Source: Tubiluchus corallicola (taxonomy: Eukaryota; Priapulida; Priapulimorpha; Priapulimorphida; Tubiluchidae). From it: a stretch of 64,000 bases of DNA. Positions 25,401 through 38,500 of this stretch are shown one piece after another (the first letter of the stretch is position 1; each line of letters starts with the position of its first letter). The stretch spans positions 51,001 through 115,000 of the forward strand of contig JAQGDQ010000226.1 in the NCBI GenBank assembly GCA_030141605.1, in the 5' to 3' direction. The translations under genes were made by a program, and so were the position numbers. The notes beneath the pieces are model-generated. The model was given only the letters and a program-made list of their open reading frames with translations. It did no database searches and had not been told where the DNA came from.

Positions 25401-28400
25401 TTGCTTCGGCAACTGGACTGCAGTTAGGTGAACATACAAGTAGGCAAGCCGGGCAGCTAACAAAACATAAATGGGACAAAGGTTTTGGGGTGATTTGGGC
25501 CTGAAATTTCATTTCGATCTAGTTTATTTCACGGTAGATGAACAACAGCGCAAGTGAACACGATTGTGTAAGTAAAACATTTCGAAGTCCACTACTAGTG
25601 TTAGTGGATCAACTATTGACACTGTCACAAGACAAAAAACAGAAATAGTGTCATGTAAGCGCACTAGAGTTTGAAATTACCTTTACTTTATTATAAGATT
25701 TGAAAATTGCAGTAAAATTACATATGTTTTTATAAAAAATTTCATATTTACGTTGTTCGTCATGGTCCCATCTGGCACGAGCCTTGGCTCGTCGTTTCTG
25801 TTCTAATCTGTCCGCATCCTGGTTTATGGTATCAAACACGGTTTCTAATGGAATTAAGAACTTCATATTAAATCCACAAACTAATGAAACACATGTAGAA
25901 TACAAGATGTGGCATTCAAGCAAAACACTTTTGGCAAAAGTTTTCAATTCCCCACACATGAGAAACTAATTTGTTAGAAATTACGATTGGGGTGGGGGTC
26001 GGGTTAGGATTAGGATTAGGGTTATGGATGGGATTAGGATTAGGGTTGGATTAGGGTTAGGGTTATGGATGAGATTAGGATTAGGGTTATGGTTGGGATT
26101 AGGGCTGGATTAGGGTTAGGCATAGGTTAGGGTTAGGATTATGGATGAGATTAGGATTAGGGTTATGGTTGGGGTTAGGATTAGGGTTAAGGTTAGGATT
26201 ACAGATGAGATTAGAATTAGGGTTACGGTTGGGGTTAGGATTAGGGTTGAGTAAGGGTTAGGGCTAGGATTACAGATGAGATTAGGATTAGGGTTGGGGT
26301 TAGGTTTAGGGTTGAGATTAGGATTGGGGTTACAGTTGGGGTTAGGATTAGGGTTTGGTTAGGGTTAGGGTTAACATTAGGATTAGGGTTGGGTTTGGGT
26401 AGGGCTAGGTTAGGGCTGAGATTAGGATTAGGGTATTTAAATTGTGTGGGGAATTGTATTCCTTCCAGCTTTTTTGGCAAGTGCAGACGTTATTGTATTA
26501 CTTTTAAAAAAGCTAAAATACTTATCCTTAAAGAAACAGGAATAAATTCGATTGTCATCATTTCGAATGGAAATCTGAGGCCACTTGGATGAGTAACAAT
26601 TTCATAAAAGCAGCAGTTTTTAAGGTCTATAATTTTCATACACTATAATCATTACCAAAGGCCACCTATGATAAAGAGTTATAAATTAAAGGAGCAGCGT
26701 GAGAATATAATAAAAACAGGTAAGGAAAAAATGCAAAACTTGTAACTAATTTGTTAAAACTCAAGAAAACCCTCCATAAACATAAAGCTTAAAAATTTGC
26801 CTTGAAATTTTATACCACTTACGTACTGCCTTTTTACATACAGAGCATGTTATATACATGCTGTATAAAACATGTGAATTTAAACTCCCGTTAGATGGAG
26901 CCATTTTAATGGTAGGTCATTTGAAACAAGTTTAGATAACACTGACTTAAGTTTGAAAAAAAAGTTTGAATCAGAGCAAGTGTAGCACACATCACTAGCT
27001 GAGTAAAATTTTAAATTATTGTATCTTGTCAATAAGATTAAAAATACATTTTTTGGTTAGTGAGTTGTGCACCATGGCCGGTGAGTCAGCGACATTTTAC
27101 CAATTGGTGGAAACATTCTAAATTATTTTTTCTAGTTACACATGTCTTTCAAGCAGGTAAGCAAAATGCTAAGTAATATAGATTTGCATAGAAAGTTTCC
27201 TGGGACATAATTTAACATAATTCTTCCCCTGCTTTACGTGGCGTAGTGATGTCATGCAATGGCGACGTCGGAACAGTATTGCGGGCGATTTAAAATGAAA
27301 ACAAACAAAAAATCCTTTCAAAGTGACTACGGTATACGCATAAAATTGCTGTAAAGTTATATTATTTTTTAAAGTGATTTTTCTGAAACCTACTTCAGGT
27401 AGCCCTTTTCTTGTCCTTTGATGATAAGAGGTACCCGATGATGTTCTTTCCAAAACAAATAACACTGTTGTTAATAAAGAAACAATTTTTTTGCAAAGAA
27501 TTCCACAGATAAAAGGTAAGATAATAAGTGGGAGGTATAAGATATAAGAGAGAGATTATAAGTGGCTGGCCTGGGATTGTGCAGAGTAAACATTTGAAAA
27601 TTGGAAACGAAACCACTACTGCTGGCAAATTGCCTTGTGTAGTAGGGACCAGTGAAGACAGATCATGATAGCATCTTTCAGCCAGATGAGGTATCTGAGT
27701 AGCGGAGATGAGTATGCAAAATCAATTAATCAATTTTTTTATCGATGTAAAAATAATAAGAAATGACGATAACGCAGTTTTGTATTTATGTTTAATCTGT
27801 CGGAAATAACCAAATTTACATTCGTTGAATTTGTGAGTATTTTTATTAACTGAACCCAACAAAACATTTTGTGCCATCTGTTGACAGAAAATTCAACTAA
27901 CAGCAAGTACCTGCTACTTCTTGTTGCCACCGCTCCGAGACGACCATGGGAAAGTTCTTGTACAGTTCCTGATCTGCATCATTTAGTTTGATACCTTTCA
28001 CATCTTCTTCATCAAAGCTACCAATATCGAACGCGTCTGCTGCATTGACCTCCCCCCGAGGAGGTATTAGAGGCGGAGGGTATTTTAGTAAGTACACCTG
28101 CTGCCAGTCAATCTCTTTGAAAAATGGATGAGTCTTTACCTCCTCGGCACTGCAACAAACCAACAATCAAGCTTCTTGTGAACAAGCAGAATCTACTTCT
28201 GGCTGTGTGGCAGGACAGGCACTCAAGGATAATGTCTAGGAAACCTAGGATGCAAGTGTGTACCATAATTCTTCTACAAACCAGTACTAAATGTGCAACA
28301 GCAGAACCTACTTCTGGCTGTGTGGCAGGACGGGCACTCAAGGATAATGTCTAGGAAACCTAGGATGCAAGTGCATACCATAATTCTTCTACAAACGAGT

Positions 28401-31400
28401 ACTAAACATGCAACAGCAGAACTTAATGTGAATGGCTGTGTGGTAGGACAGGCACTCAAAGATAATGCCTAGGAAACACAAAAGCATTTACAAAACACTA
28501 AACTCCGCATAAGTCAAATCCAACTGGACCAAAAAAAATCTTTGAGTTAGGCGATGTTGACCATTTTCTAGCCTAGAAACTCTTAACCCCTCCTCGAGAT
28601 GGCGTGATGTTGACTATTTTTCAGCATAGAAACTCTAAACCCCTCCTCCAGAGGGCGTGGTGTTGACCATTTTCCAGCCTAGAAACTCCAAACCCCTCCT
28701 CGAGAGGGCATGATGTTGACCATTTTCTAGCCTAGAAACTCTAAACCCCTCCTCAAGACGGCACGATGTTGACCATTTTTCAGCATAGAAACTCTAAACC
28801 TCTCCGCCAGAGGGCATGATGTTGACCATTTTCTAGTCAACAAACTCTAAATCCCTCCTCCAGAGGGCATGATGTTGACCATTTTCTAGCATAGAAACTC
28901 TAAACCCCTCCTCCAGAGGGCATGATGTTGACCATTTTCTAGCATAGAAACTCTAAACCCCTCCTCCAGAGGGCATGATGTTGACCATTTTCTAGCTAGA
29001 AACTCTAAACCCCTCCTCCAGAGGGCATGATGTGACTTTTCTAGTAGAAACTCTAAACCCTCCCCAGAGGGCATGATGTTGACCATTTTCTAGCAAAAAC
29101 TCTAAACCCCTCCTCCAGAGGGCATGATGTTGACCATTTTCTAGCATAGAAACTCTAAACCCCTCCTCCAGAGGGCATGATGTTGACCATTTTCTAGTCT
29201 AGAAACTCTAAACCCCTCCTCCAGAGGGCATGATGCTGACACTTTTCTAGTCAACAAACTCTAAACCCCTCCTCCAGAGGGCATGATGTTGACCATTTTC
29301 TAGTCTAGAAACTCTAAACCCCTCCTCCAGAGGGCATGATGCTGACCCTTTTCTAGTCTAGAAACTCTAAACCCCTCCTCCAGAGAGCATGATGCTGACC
29401 CTTTTAGAGCATAGAAACTGTAAACCCCTTCTCCAGACGGCATGATGTTGACCATTTCCCAGCATAGAAACTCTAAACCCCTCCTCAAGACGGCATGATG
29501 TTGACCATTTTTCAGCATAGAAACTCTAAACCCCTCCTCAAGATGGCGTGATGCTGACCATTTTTCAGCATAGAAACTCTAAACCCTTTCTCAAGATGGC
29601 GTGATGTTGACCACTTTCCAGCATAGAAACTCTAAACCCCTCCTCCAGAGGGTGAGCAAAACAGAAAGCAGAAAGTGAACTCTTCTATACATAAATGACG
29701 AGATTTGATGACAATTACATAAAGAACCACAAATTATGTGGTATACGATTTTCTTATGTTACAAAAGATTTGTAAGACATCAGAATTTTTCTGGAAGACA
29801 ATACAGTTTTTGAGTTGTACGAAACTTTTTATTTTTCTAGAGTGTAAATTGCATTTTTGAGTTAGGCGAAGTAAATTACATGTATTTTGCTTAAACGGAC
29901 CATAATTTTTGAGTTTGGTGAAATTTTGAGTTAAGCGATGTTTTTTGTGGAAAAAAACGAAGGATTTCATCGGTCCCGCTGAAATTCTTCGAGCTAGGAG
30001 AAAATTTTAGATATGCAATTTTGAGTTGCGTGTAGTTTATTGTACATTCAAAAAAGTTATTACGGCAGATCGAACTGCCCAAGTGCAGTTTTCACGACAC
30101 TCACCCATGCAGTTACTAACCACTCCAGCACTGCTTAACTTCGCACTGCAATTGATTTTATACGTACCTGTGACCCATACAGCCGAGTCGTTCGGAGACA
30201 TCGCGTCTCAATAATCCCTGAAGTAAGTCTCGCAAGTCGTTAGTAAATGAATCTGGTAGTTCTATGTTCTGTGTAAAAGGGAAAAGGCTTTGTTACGTAT
30301 GCAATAAACTGCAGTTAAGTTTTGCATGTAGAGTAAATTAGAATTATAAACGCGACGAGCTTCAAACTAATTTGTCTTAAACTTCACAATTTTTTTTCGC
30401 ATTATTATTAAAATGGGAAACAAGTTCAATCAGCCAATGTTGCAATTTTTCGTCAGCTAAAGATAATTAATGTTCTGACATATAGCGCACTAGGGGCGGT
30501 TTTGCTATGCATGGTCATAAATATTTATGGTCACAATTATAAGCGCCTGTTTTTAATGTGCTGGTGACAGAATTTCGGCACGAATCCCAGAATGCACTTG
30601 TGTAAACTTTCGCATCAATGTCTATTACCCCGCAGCGAATCTAGTTAGATTTGTGCTGGTTTTATCTGAATGTTAAAAAAATAAAAAATATGACTTTTTC
30701 ACTCTTAGCGTTATGTTATGTTGGGCTTGCAAGCTTACTTAGTTAGTTCCCAAGCGTCTTTGGAAGACTTGTGCTTTTCATTCAGAGTTGCATGTCAGAC
30801 TCGCGGAGTTCCACGCTTGTTGCCAAGCCAGCAAGAACGCATTCTCGAGCAAAAGTTTGCGAGCAGTGAAATCTTTTGTGTTTCGAAATATAGAACAATT
30901 TTTGTTTCAAATGCTTGTGGTACATTTCTTGATGAAGGAAATCACGATTGTGGTTCATTGGTGAAGAAAAGAAACAGCAAAATTCTAAATGAATTGGAGA
31001 CGGAATCAGGAAATGTTAGGTTTTGTTCTGAAAAAGATGTTAGTTCACGCTATTTATAGTGATTAATTCTTACAGTCTTCACTGTTTCACTAATTACAAG
31101 TCATCTTACTTGAACTATGCTTAAAGGAAGAACGGATAATTGTTTAGACTCAATCTCATTTTAATTTACTGTCTTAAATATACATTTTCTTGCCTATAAT
31201 AGTTAGCAATTGTTTCTTATATTTGAATAATTAGAAAGTAAGTTAATTAACGGCAATTGAACACAGTTATTGCTTACGTCAGAAACTAACCACAGTTTGT
31301 GCAACGGCAGGCATCTTCCCTTACGCGACAAGCACATTTGCATAAGTGTTACAGTACTGCTTAAATGCATGATGTCACGAAAATGGGCTCTACATCATAT

Positions 31401-34400
31401 GACGTCAGAAACTAACACTGCAGTTCATGACCATGCTTATCACGGTACCGCCTTCTATTTGTCAGCTACACACATGTGACGAAAAGGCGCCGTTGCCAAT
31501 CTTAGTAGATTCACTGAGTCGCGCGTAGCTTTGAAAGTCTAATGAAATTTGAGTATCCGAGGTAATTATTATTTAATCTAAGAGTCGATTTAAAAAAAGC
31601 TTTTGTAGTTTTGAGTATTTTAGAGCATTGTTTATTCTGAACTAATGTTTACACAATCATCCGGTTTTGCTTTCAATTTAGACCTACATTTACGTAAAAT
31701 GTGAGAGTCTACTTACATTCTGGCAAAACATAACGAAATTCCGGCCCTAATAAATTATTATTATTATCATTAATTATGAGAAATAATCTTGTAAAACTAT
31801 TTTCAACAGAAGAACAAATACCATGTTGGCTTACCATTGTTAAAGTCATTCTGTCTATTTCATGTTTGTCCTTCGTTTTATGTTGTCTGAACGGACTATG
31901 CCTGAAAAACAATACGGTGATGTCACTTCCAAGCAGCCATTAAAATTATCCCAACTAAGTGCAGCATATAGACACGATTTTTTTAGCCGGCCAGAATTCT
32001 GCATCAAGTAAATAACTATAAATATTTCTATAAACAAATATAAACCAAATCCAAACTTATGATGCAAAAGTAAACTGCATAAACAGCATCAAACAAAACT
32101 GAGAATAGAAAAGGCAATTTTAAATTATGTCCCAAAAAATTCCCACATAAAGTTATATTACTTTGCATTACTCCTACCTGCTTGAAAGATTCATGTAGAA
32201 AATTCTTAGTAATTTACGCTAATTAATTGTTCATGCCAACTGGTCAAATGTCACTGACTCACCTTCCCAGTGTGCACCACTGACTCACCAAAAAACGTAT
32301 TTTTAATATTATTGACCTATAATACAGTAATTAATGAAGAGTTTTGCTCAGTTACTGAAAAGTGCACTACAAATGCTCTGATTATTTTTCAAACTGTACA
32401 AAATGTTATCTAAACATGTTTCAAATGACTTACTGCTAAAATGGCTGCACCTAATGGTCAGTCTAACGGGAGTTTAAATTTACATGTTTTATACAGCGTT
32501 GCTGCCAACACAAGCTCCGTGCGTAAAAAGGCAGTACGTAAGTGACACAAAATTTCCAGACAATTTTTTAAGCTTTATGTAAGTAACCGGTTTTCTTGTG
32601 TTTTAAAAATGCTCTACAATATGGCAAGTCTCATCCCATGCATGTTTTTCGAATCTTATGAGTCTGCCTGCAGAATAAATGACGAATAAATATAATACCA
32701 CCTCAAATTAGCATAACAACTTTATAAAAGTTACAGTACAGATCCATGTGTACGTAATGTGTGATGCGTGATCCATAATGCGTATACAGTGGTTTGTATT
32801 TAAACATGTAGAAGTATTTCCATGTGTACGTAATGCGTGATCCATATTCATTCGAACGTGATCGCTATCATCCGAATACGCATCATGCAGATGGGAAACC
32901 GCAGTTGCCGAGGTGATTATAGCGAGTTTTCAAGTTTCAGGTGACCATTTTCGCTGTTTAGCTTTCTGAAAATTCTAGTTAGGTGAGTTTTTGTCACTTT
33001 AGGTCCTACAAACAATAATATTTTTTCTATTTAAGTTTTTGAGAGGTGGAAGAAGCCTGTAGTTATGTGTTGTGCATCTAACTTCAGTTCTTTCAGAAAA
33101 TGATGGTACCTACCGTACTGTTCTCTCCCTGCAAAATATTGTGCACCTAACACCTGTGCTTTCTCTTCCGTCTAATAGCACAATAGTAAGCTAATGCTGC
33201 AGCTGTAATTATCACGCTTAAATTTCGACAGAGACATGGTCTCCAAAATTATTGCTTGCAATTTTCACGAGTAGCGACCAAAAATTGTGGAAAGAGCGCC
33301 GTGAGCTTTATCAATACGCATGGCATTTACGTACATATGGAAACAGTCAATACGCATGGTGTTTGTGGACACGTGTGGAGACAGTCTATACGCATGGCGT
33401 TTACGGACACGTGGAAACAGTCAATATGCATGGCGTTTACAGACACGTGGAAACAGTCAATACGCATGGCGTTTACGGACACGTGGAAACAGTCAATATG
33501 CATGGCGTTTACGTACACGTGGAAACAGTCAAACCGCATGGCGTTTACGGACACGTGGAAACAGTCAATACGCATGGCATTTACGGACACGTGGAAACAG
33601 TCAATATGCATGGCGTTTACGGACACGTGGAAACAGTCAATATGCATGGCGTTTACGGACACGTGGAAACAGTCAATACGCATGGCGTTTACGGACACGT
33701 GGAAACAGTCAATACGCATGGCGTTTACGGACACGTGGAAACAGTCAATACGCATGGCGTTTACGGACACGTGGAAACAGTCAATACGCATGGCATTTAC
33801 GGACACGTGGAAACAGTCAATACGCATGGCGTTTACGGACACGTGGAAACAGTCAATATGCATGGCATTTACGGACACGTGGAAACAGTCAATATGCATG
33901 GCGTTTACGGACACGTGGAAACAGTCTATACGCATGGCATTTACGGACACATGGAAACAGTCAATACGCATGGCATTTACGGACACGTGGAAACAGTCAA
34001 CACGCATGGAGTTTACGGACATGTGGAAACAGTCTATACGCATTGCATTCACGGACATGTGGAAACAGTCAACACGCATGGCATTTACGGACACGTGGAA
34101 ACAGTCTATACGCATGGCATTTACGGACACGTGGAAACAGTCTATACGCATGGCGTTTACGGACACGTGGAAACAGTCTATACGCATGGCATTTACGGAC
34201 ACGTGGAAACAGTCTATACGCATGGCATTTACGGACACATGTAAACAGTCAACACGCATGCCATTCACGGACATGTGGAAACAGTCAACACGCATGGCGT
34301 TTACGGACACGTGGAAACAGTCAACACGCATGGAGTCCAAGCTTAATAATCACGCACCCCTTGAGTAGTTTATACAGCATACACCCCAGAGAAAACCAGT

Positions 34401-35517
34401 CGGCACTTGAATCATACGCTGTACCTTTAGATAACACTTCCGGTGCCATGTACCCGTGTGTTCCTCTGGAAAAAACAATGCATGAGAGTAGTATATACGT
34501 TTTGCCTCCGTTACACATTCCCGAGATCGACGGAGTTTCAAATTTGTCAACGACAGGATCAGACGTTTGAGCGTATCATAGTTACAGTTTTTTTTTGTTC
34601 ATGTTACTTAAATGGTTTACCAGTTCACGTACTAATAAAGTTCAAATTTTAACCCAAGACTTTAAATTATCAAACTAATTTATATCCGCAACAATTAATT
34701 ATAAAAAAACCTTTATTTTCTTCAGCTAAACATGTGCGGGACGACTGTAAATAGGGACAAAAGACAATATTGAGAAATCAACGAAAATTACTTGTGTGTT
34801 ACAACTTTTAGACAAAAAATTATTTATTTTAAAAAATATAAAGCAAAATAATAAAGTTATGTGGTTAGTTGAACTAAATGCATCGTACATGTATTTCTGG
34901 AAAATGCAGAAATGATATTTTATACAAGAACATTGCTATAAAAATGTACCAAGGCTACTATATTTAAAATTTATTCTGACGGCAAATTATCTAACATTTT
35001 ATCGTAAATTCAAATTAGCTAAACAAGCAACTCACACGCTAGCATGAGGCTTTTTCTTTGAGAAGTCGCAAGCGAGGCCGAGGTCAGAGATTCGTACGTG
35101 TCCGTGTTCGTCCAGCAGAATGTTCGCCGGTTTGAGATCACGGTAGACCACGAAGCGCTTGTGCATGTGCTCCAAGCCTAGCAACACTTCGGCGGCGTAG
35201 AATCGCATCTCCGACTCGCTGAACACGCCATGCTGCGACAAGTGGTAGTGAAGATCGCCACCTAGTGGCAAAAAAATTACAAAAAATGAAAGCAAATACA
35301 GTTAATGATGTTGTCATACTATCGTTGTCCAAAAATGTTGCAAAAAAAACAGCGGCAGTAATTACAAGCTTTTTGAAGCAAATCATAAAATTCTGACTTG
35401 TCATAGGTAATCAACTTTACAATTTATAGAAACCTTCTATGCCATTTATGAAATTCCGCTTACAGTAATACGGGGTGCTAGTTCACATACGCACGCACAC
35501 ACGCATGCACGCACGCA

Positions 35518-35552
<35 letters not shown>

Positions 35553-38500
35553 TGTGAATTCCATACCAAATTTGAACTTACATGCACCTTGCAAGCAGCA
35601 GTAAATTTTATACGTGTGTGCTTGCAAACCAAAACAATCCATAAGTCGGCATAGTTAAAACTACGTCATGATGCATTTCTGTCTAGAAACTAGTACTGCA
35701 ATTGCAAAAAAATTGGTATTTTCAAACTTCGATAGTAGCTCGTGGAAGCAGTCATTTTGCTTCTGGTTTTTTTTTGTTGCCAAGCCCAGAACTTCGTCAG
35801 CAAGAGCCATCTACTTTATTTAAACGTAAGTTCAATGTATTCTTGCAAAGTCCGTAGCAACCAACATTTGTGCGCTTGCTAAGTGTTTTATAGAAATGGG
35901 ACAAAAAACAATGGCTGACTTTAACAGGGATTGTCTCAATGTTATGTTTTTCAGTGCTCAGCTTGCGTACTCAATTTCAACGTAGATTATTTCAGCTTAG
36001 AAATAACATAGAGCAATGAGCTTAGTACGAAAATGATCTTCATGAAATGGAGATTCAGGATGTGTGAATAGCTGGAAAAGCTTAATTGCCAACTTATGGA
36101 CGGTTTTGACATGCAAGCACAGTGCGATTCTGCAGACTCAGTAAATGTACTCTTCTTCATCTCAATGATGCTCCAATCACAGACTTACAATATCATGCTA
36201 GTTATTTTAAAGTATAAATCTAAACAACCACTATAAACTATGTGATGTACCCAATTTTGAAGTAATACGACTCTAAACAGTATATTGCAGCCTGGCTTCT
36301 ATAAATTGCAATTCCAGAAAATTCTGGGCTTGATATCCACGTATAGTGTGCAAAGTAGCCAACAGATGACAGCACTTACCATTCATTAGGTCCAGGATAA
36401 AACACAGTTTGTCTGTAGTTTGAAAGGCATACGTCATACATACAATAAACGGACAGTCTTCCTGTAAAGTACGAAAAATATAATAAAATACAGGCAAAAT
36501 AAAAAAAACATTATAGGTTATGGCAAAGGCATAAATGCAGTTAAAGAATTCAGCAGTTTTTTGGTGGCACTAAAGTAGTTTCTTTGGCAAAATTGAATAA
36601 TCAGAACGCTTTCCAATATGAGAAATAATTAGAAACCAAGTTTTGAACAACCTCTTATCAATACTAATTATGATAACTAAACATTTATGAATTAAACTTT
36701 TAGTTCTTTTTACACGATTAGGCAAGGTTTACCAAATGAAAAATTAATGTAATCCAAATTCCGTTCTGGTGAAATTTTACCCACACGACACGTCACTCGG
36801 TCGTCTGAAAATTTCTCGCGCAATTAATTCATGTCTGCACAATTGTAAGTCTCCATGGTAACTGTGTATAACTATGCTGGCTAAGTGACCCATCCCTTGT
36901 ATTATTATTAGAACTAGATTGCTAGAGCTGAAAGTATCAGTGCGCCCGACGCTATGAGAATTCATTCTGTCTGATAAACTTATGGTGGCCATCGTGTAGT
37001 TTTCATTGCAGAATACATCCATTTCCCCCAAATGGCGTAAATAATATGTTACAGGCAGATATTATATTGAAATGCCGTTATGTAGAAAAACATACCCCTT
37101 TGGGAAGTGGCGTTGATACAACTGCACCATAGCATTAATAATCTTACTTAAAGCAAAACTGGACTCAATCTTAAACTGCAGGTCAGAACAATCTACTCTT
37201 TAAAATATTGAAAGGAAACATACTATTTTTTCAACAATGACTTACGTAAAATGATTATTACCACACAAACAAAATTTCACGTTCGCGTCACTAGTTCTTT
37301 GCGGTTACATGCATTTCGTCATTCGTTACTCAGATGGGCACTAGCGCCTGCATTTTGGAAATGCATTATACAAAAAACAGGTTCTGAGTTCAGATGTGTT
37401 AGCTTGTGATGAGCTACACACATTTGACAGCTCATGCGTGAGCACAGCGGTAAATTTGAAATTTGGTTTTTATCTTAAAACTTGCCTAGTTTTAGTACAA
37501 TACACTGAATCTGTTGCAGTAGCACTGTACTTCAATTTTTGCTTTCGCAAACACGTGGAACTCGCTCGTGGAATACTTTTGCTCTTGAAAATTATGTTAG
37601 TTTGTGATGTCATCACTAGTTGGGCTCGCCAACAAGTTTTTAATCTATTAGTTAATCATCAGAAATGCTTTTGCAGTAGTAATTGTGTTAAAATGCATAC
37701 TTTTTATCGGCCTTGAAAATGGGGTAGTATATGAAAAATCATCATGTCTTCCTTTAACCGGATAATTTGTTGCCTGTTTGTCTTAATTAGAAATGAAGGG
37801 GGCCTCAGGTCAAAAGTCTAGATTTAAGAAAATGAAAATTTAAAAATACGTAAACCTAACTTTGCTAGTTTTTGCAATCAAAAAACAAAATGGCTGAATG
37901 ACTAAAAGTGGATTCATACAAAAATCAGCAGAATCAGCTATATATATACCGACGTGTTTTGACCCAATTAACCGACTGAACCTATTAACAGTTACAGTTC
38001 AATAGAAGCAGCTGTTTTAGGTTTTTTTGAGTCAAATAAGCGATTGAGTCTATTAACCGTGAGTCTATTAAGCGGCGACTACTGTAATATAGAGAGATTT
38101 TAAGTGTTCTGTATTTCTAATTTTCTAATCTGACGACTTTAGCTATTGCAAAAACAAAAAGGCCACACGATTATAATAAATCAGAGTTTTCAATTTTCAG
38201 AGTGCTCATGCCAAGCTGTGCAAAATTGGCAAATTTAGAATTGGCCATAACGTCGCAAAAATTCTCTCACAAATACAGACCAACACTCAAAATAAAAACA
38301 CTTCCTGCTACCTTATTATAAGCGGGGTAATTTTTACGAGTTTTGGGCGGCTGTTTTTGCACCGGTGTGAAAGCACCTTTAGCGAACCGCTAACACTAAT
38401 GCAGCTACACACATCACGGATACTTACGCCCGTGCTGACTAGAGATAACATTATCCTTTCATTCAATGCCAGAGTTTCGCCTTGTTTCATTTTAATCCGT

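Noticed and set aside
26241-26592. Open frames in the telomeric array (PNPNPN and GLGLG patterns)
   Set aside because: By-products of the TTAGGG-like repeat.
28886-29518. Short minus-strand frames with a GLEFL repeat
   Set aside because: Created by the 53-bp minisatellite.
30718-31059. 113-codon plus-strand frame
   Set aside because: No recognised domain, no splice partners, lies in a GRK intron beside a T2 MITE; could not be supported.
33252-34570. Four overlapping open frames of 330-416 codons
   Set aside because: They arise from a 36-bp tandem unit without stops; the protein would be a 12-residue repeat in every frame, both strands are open, and a GRK exon overlaps one end.
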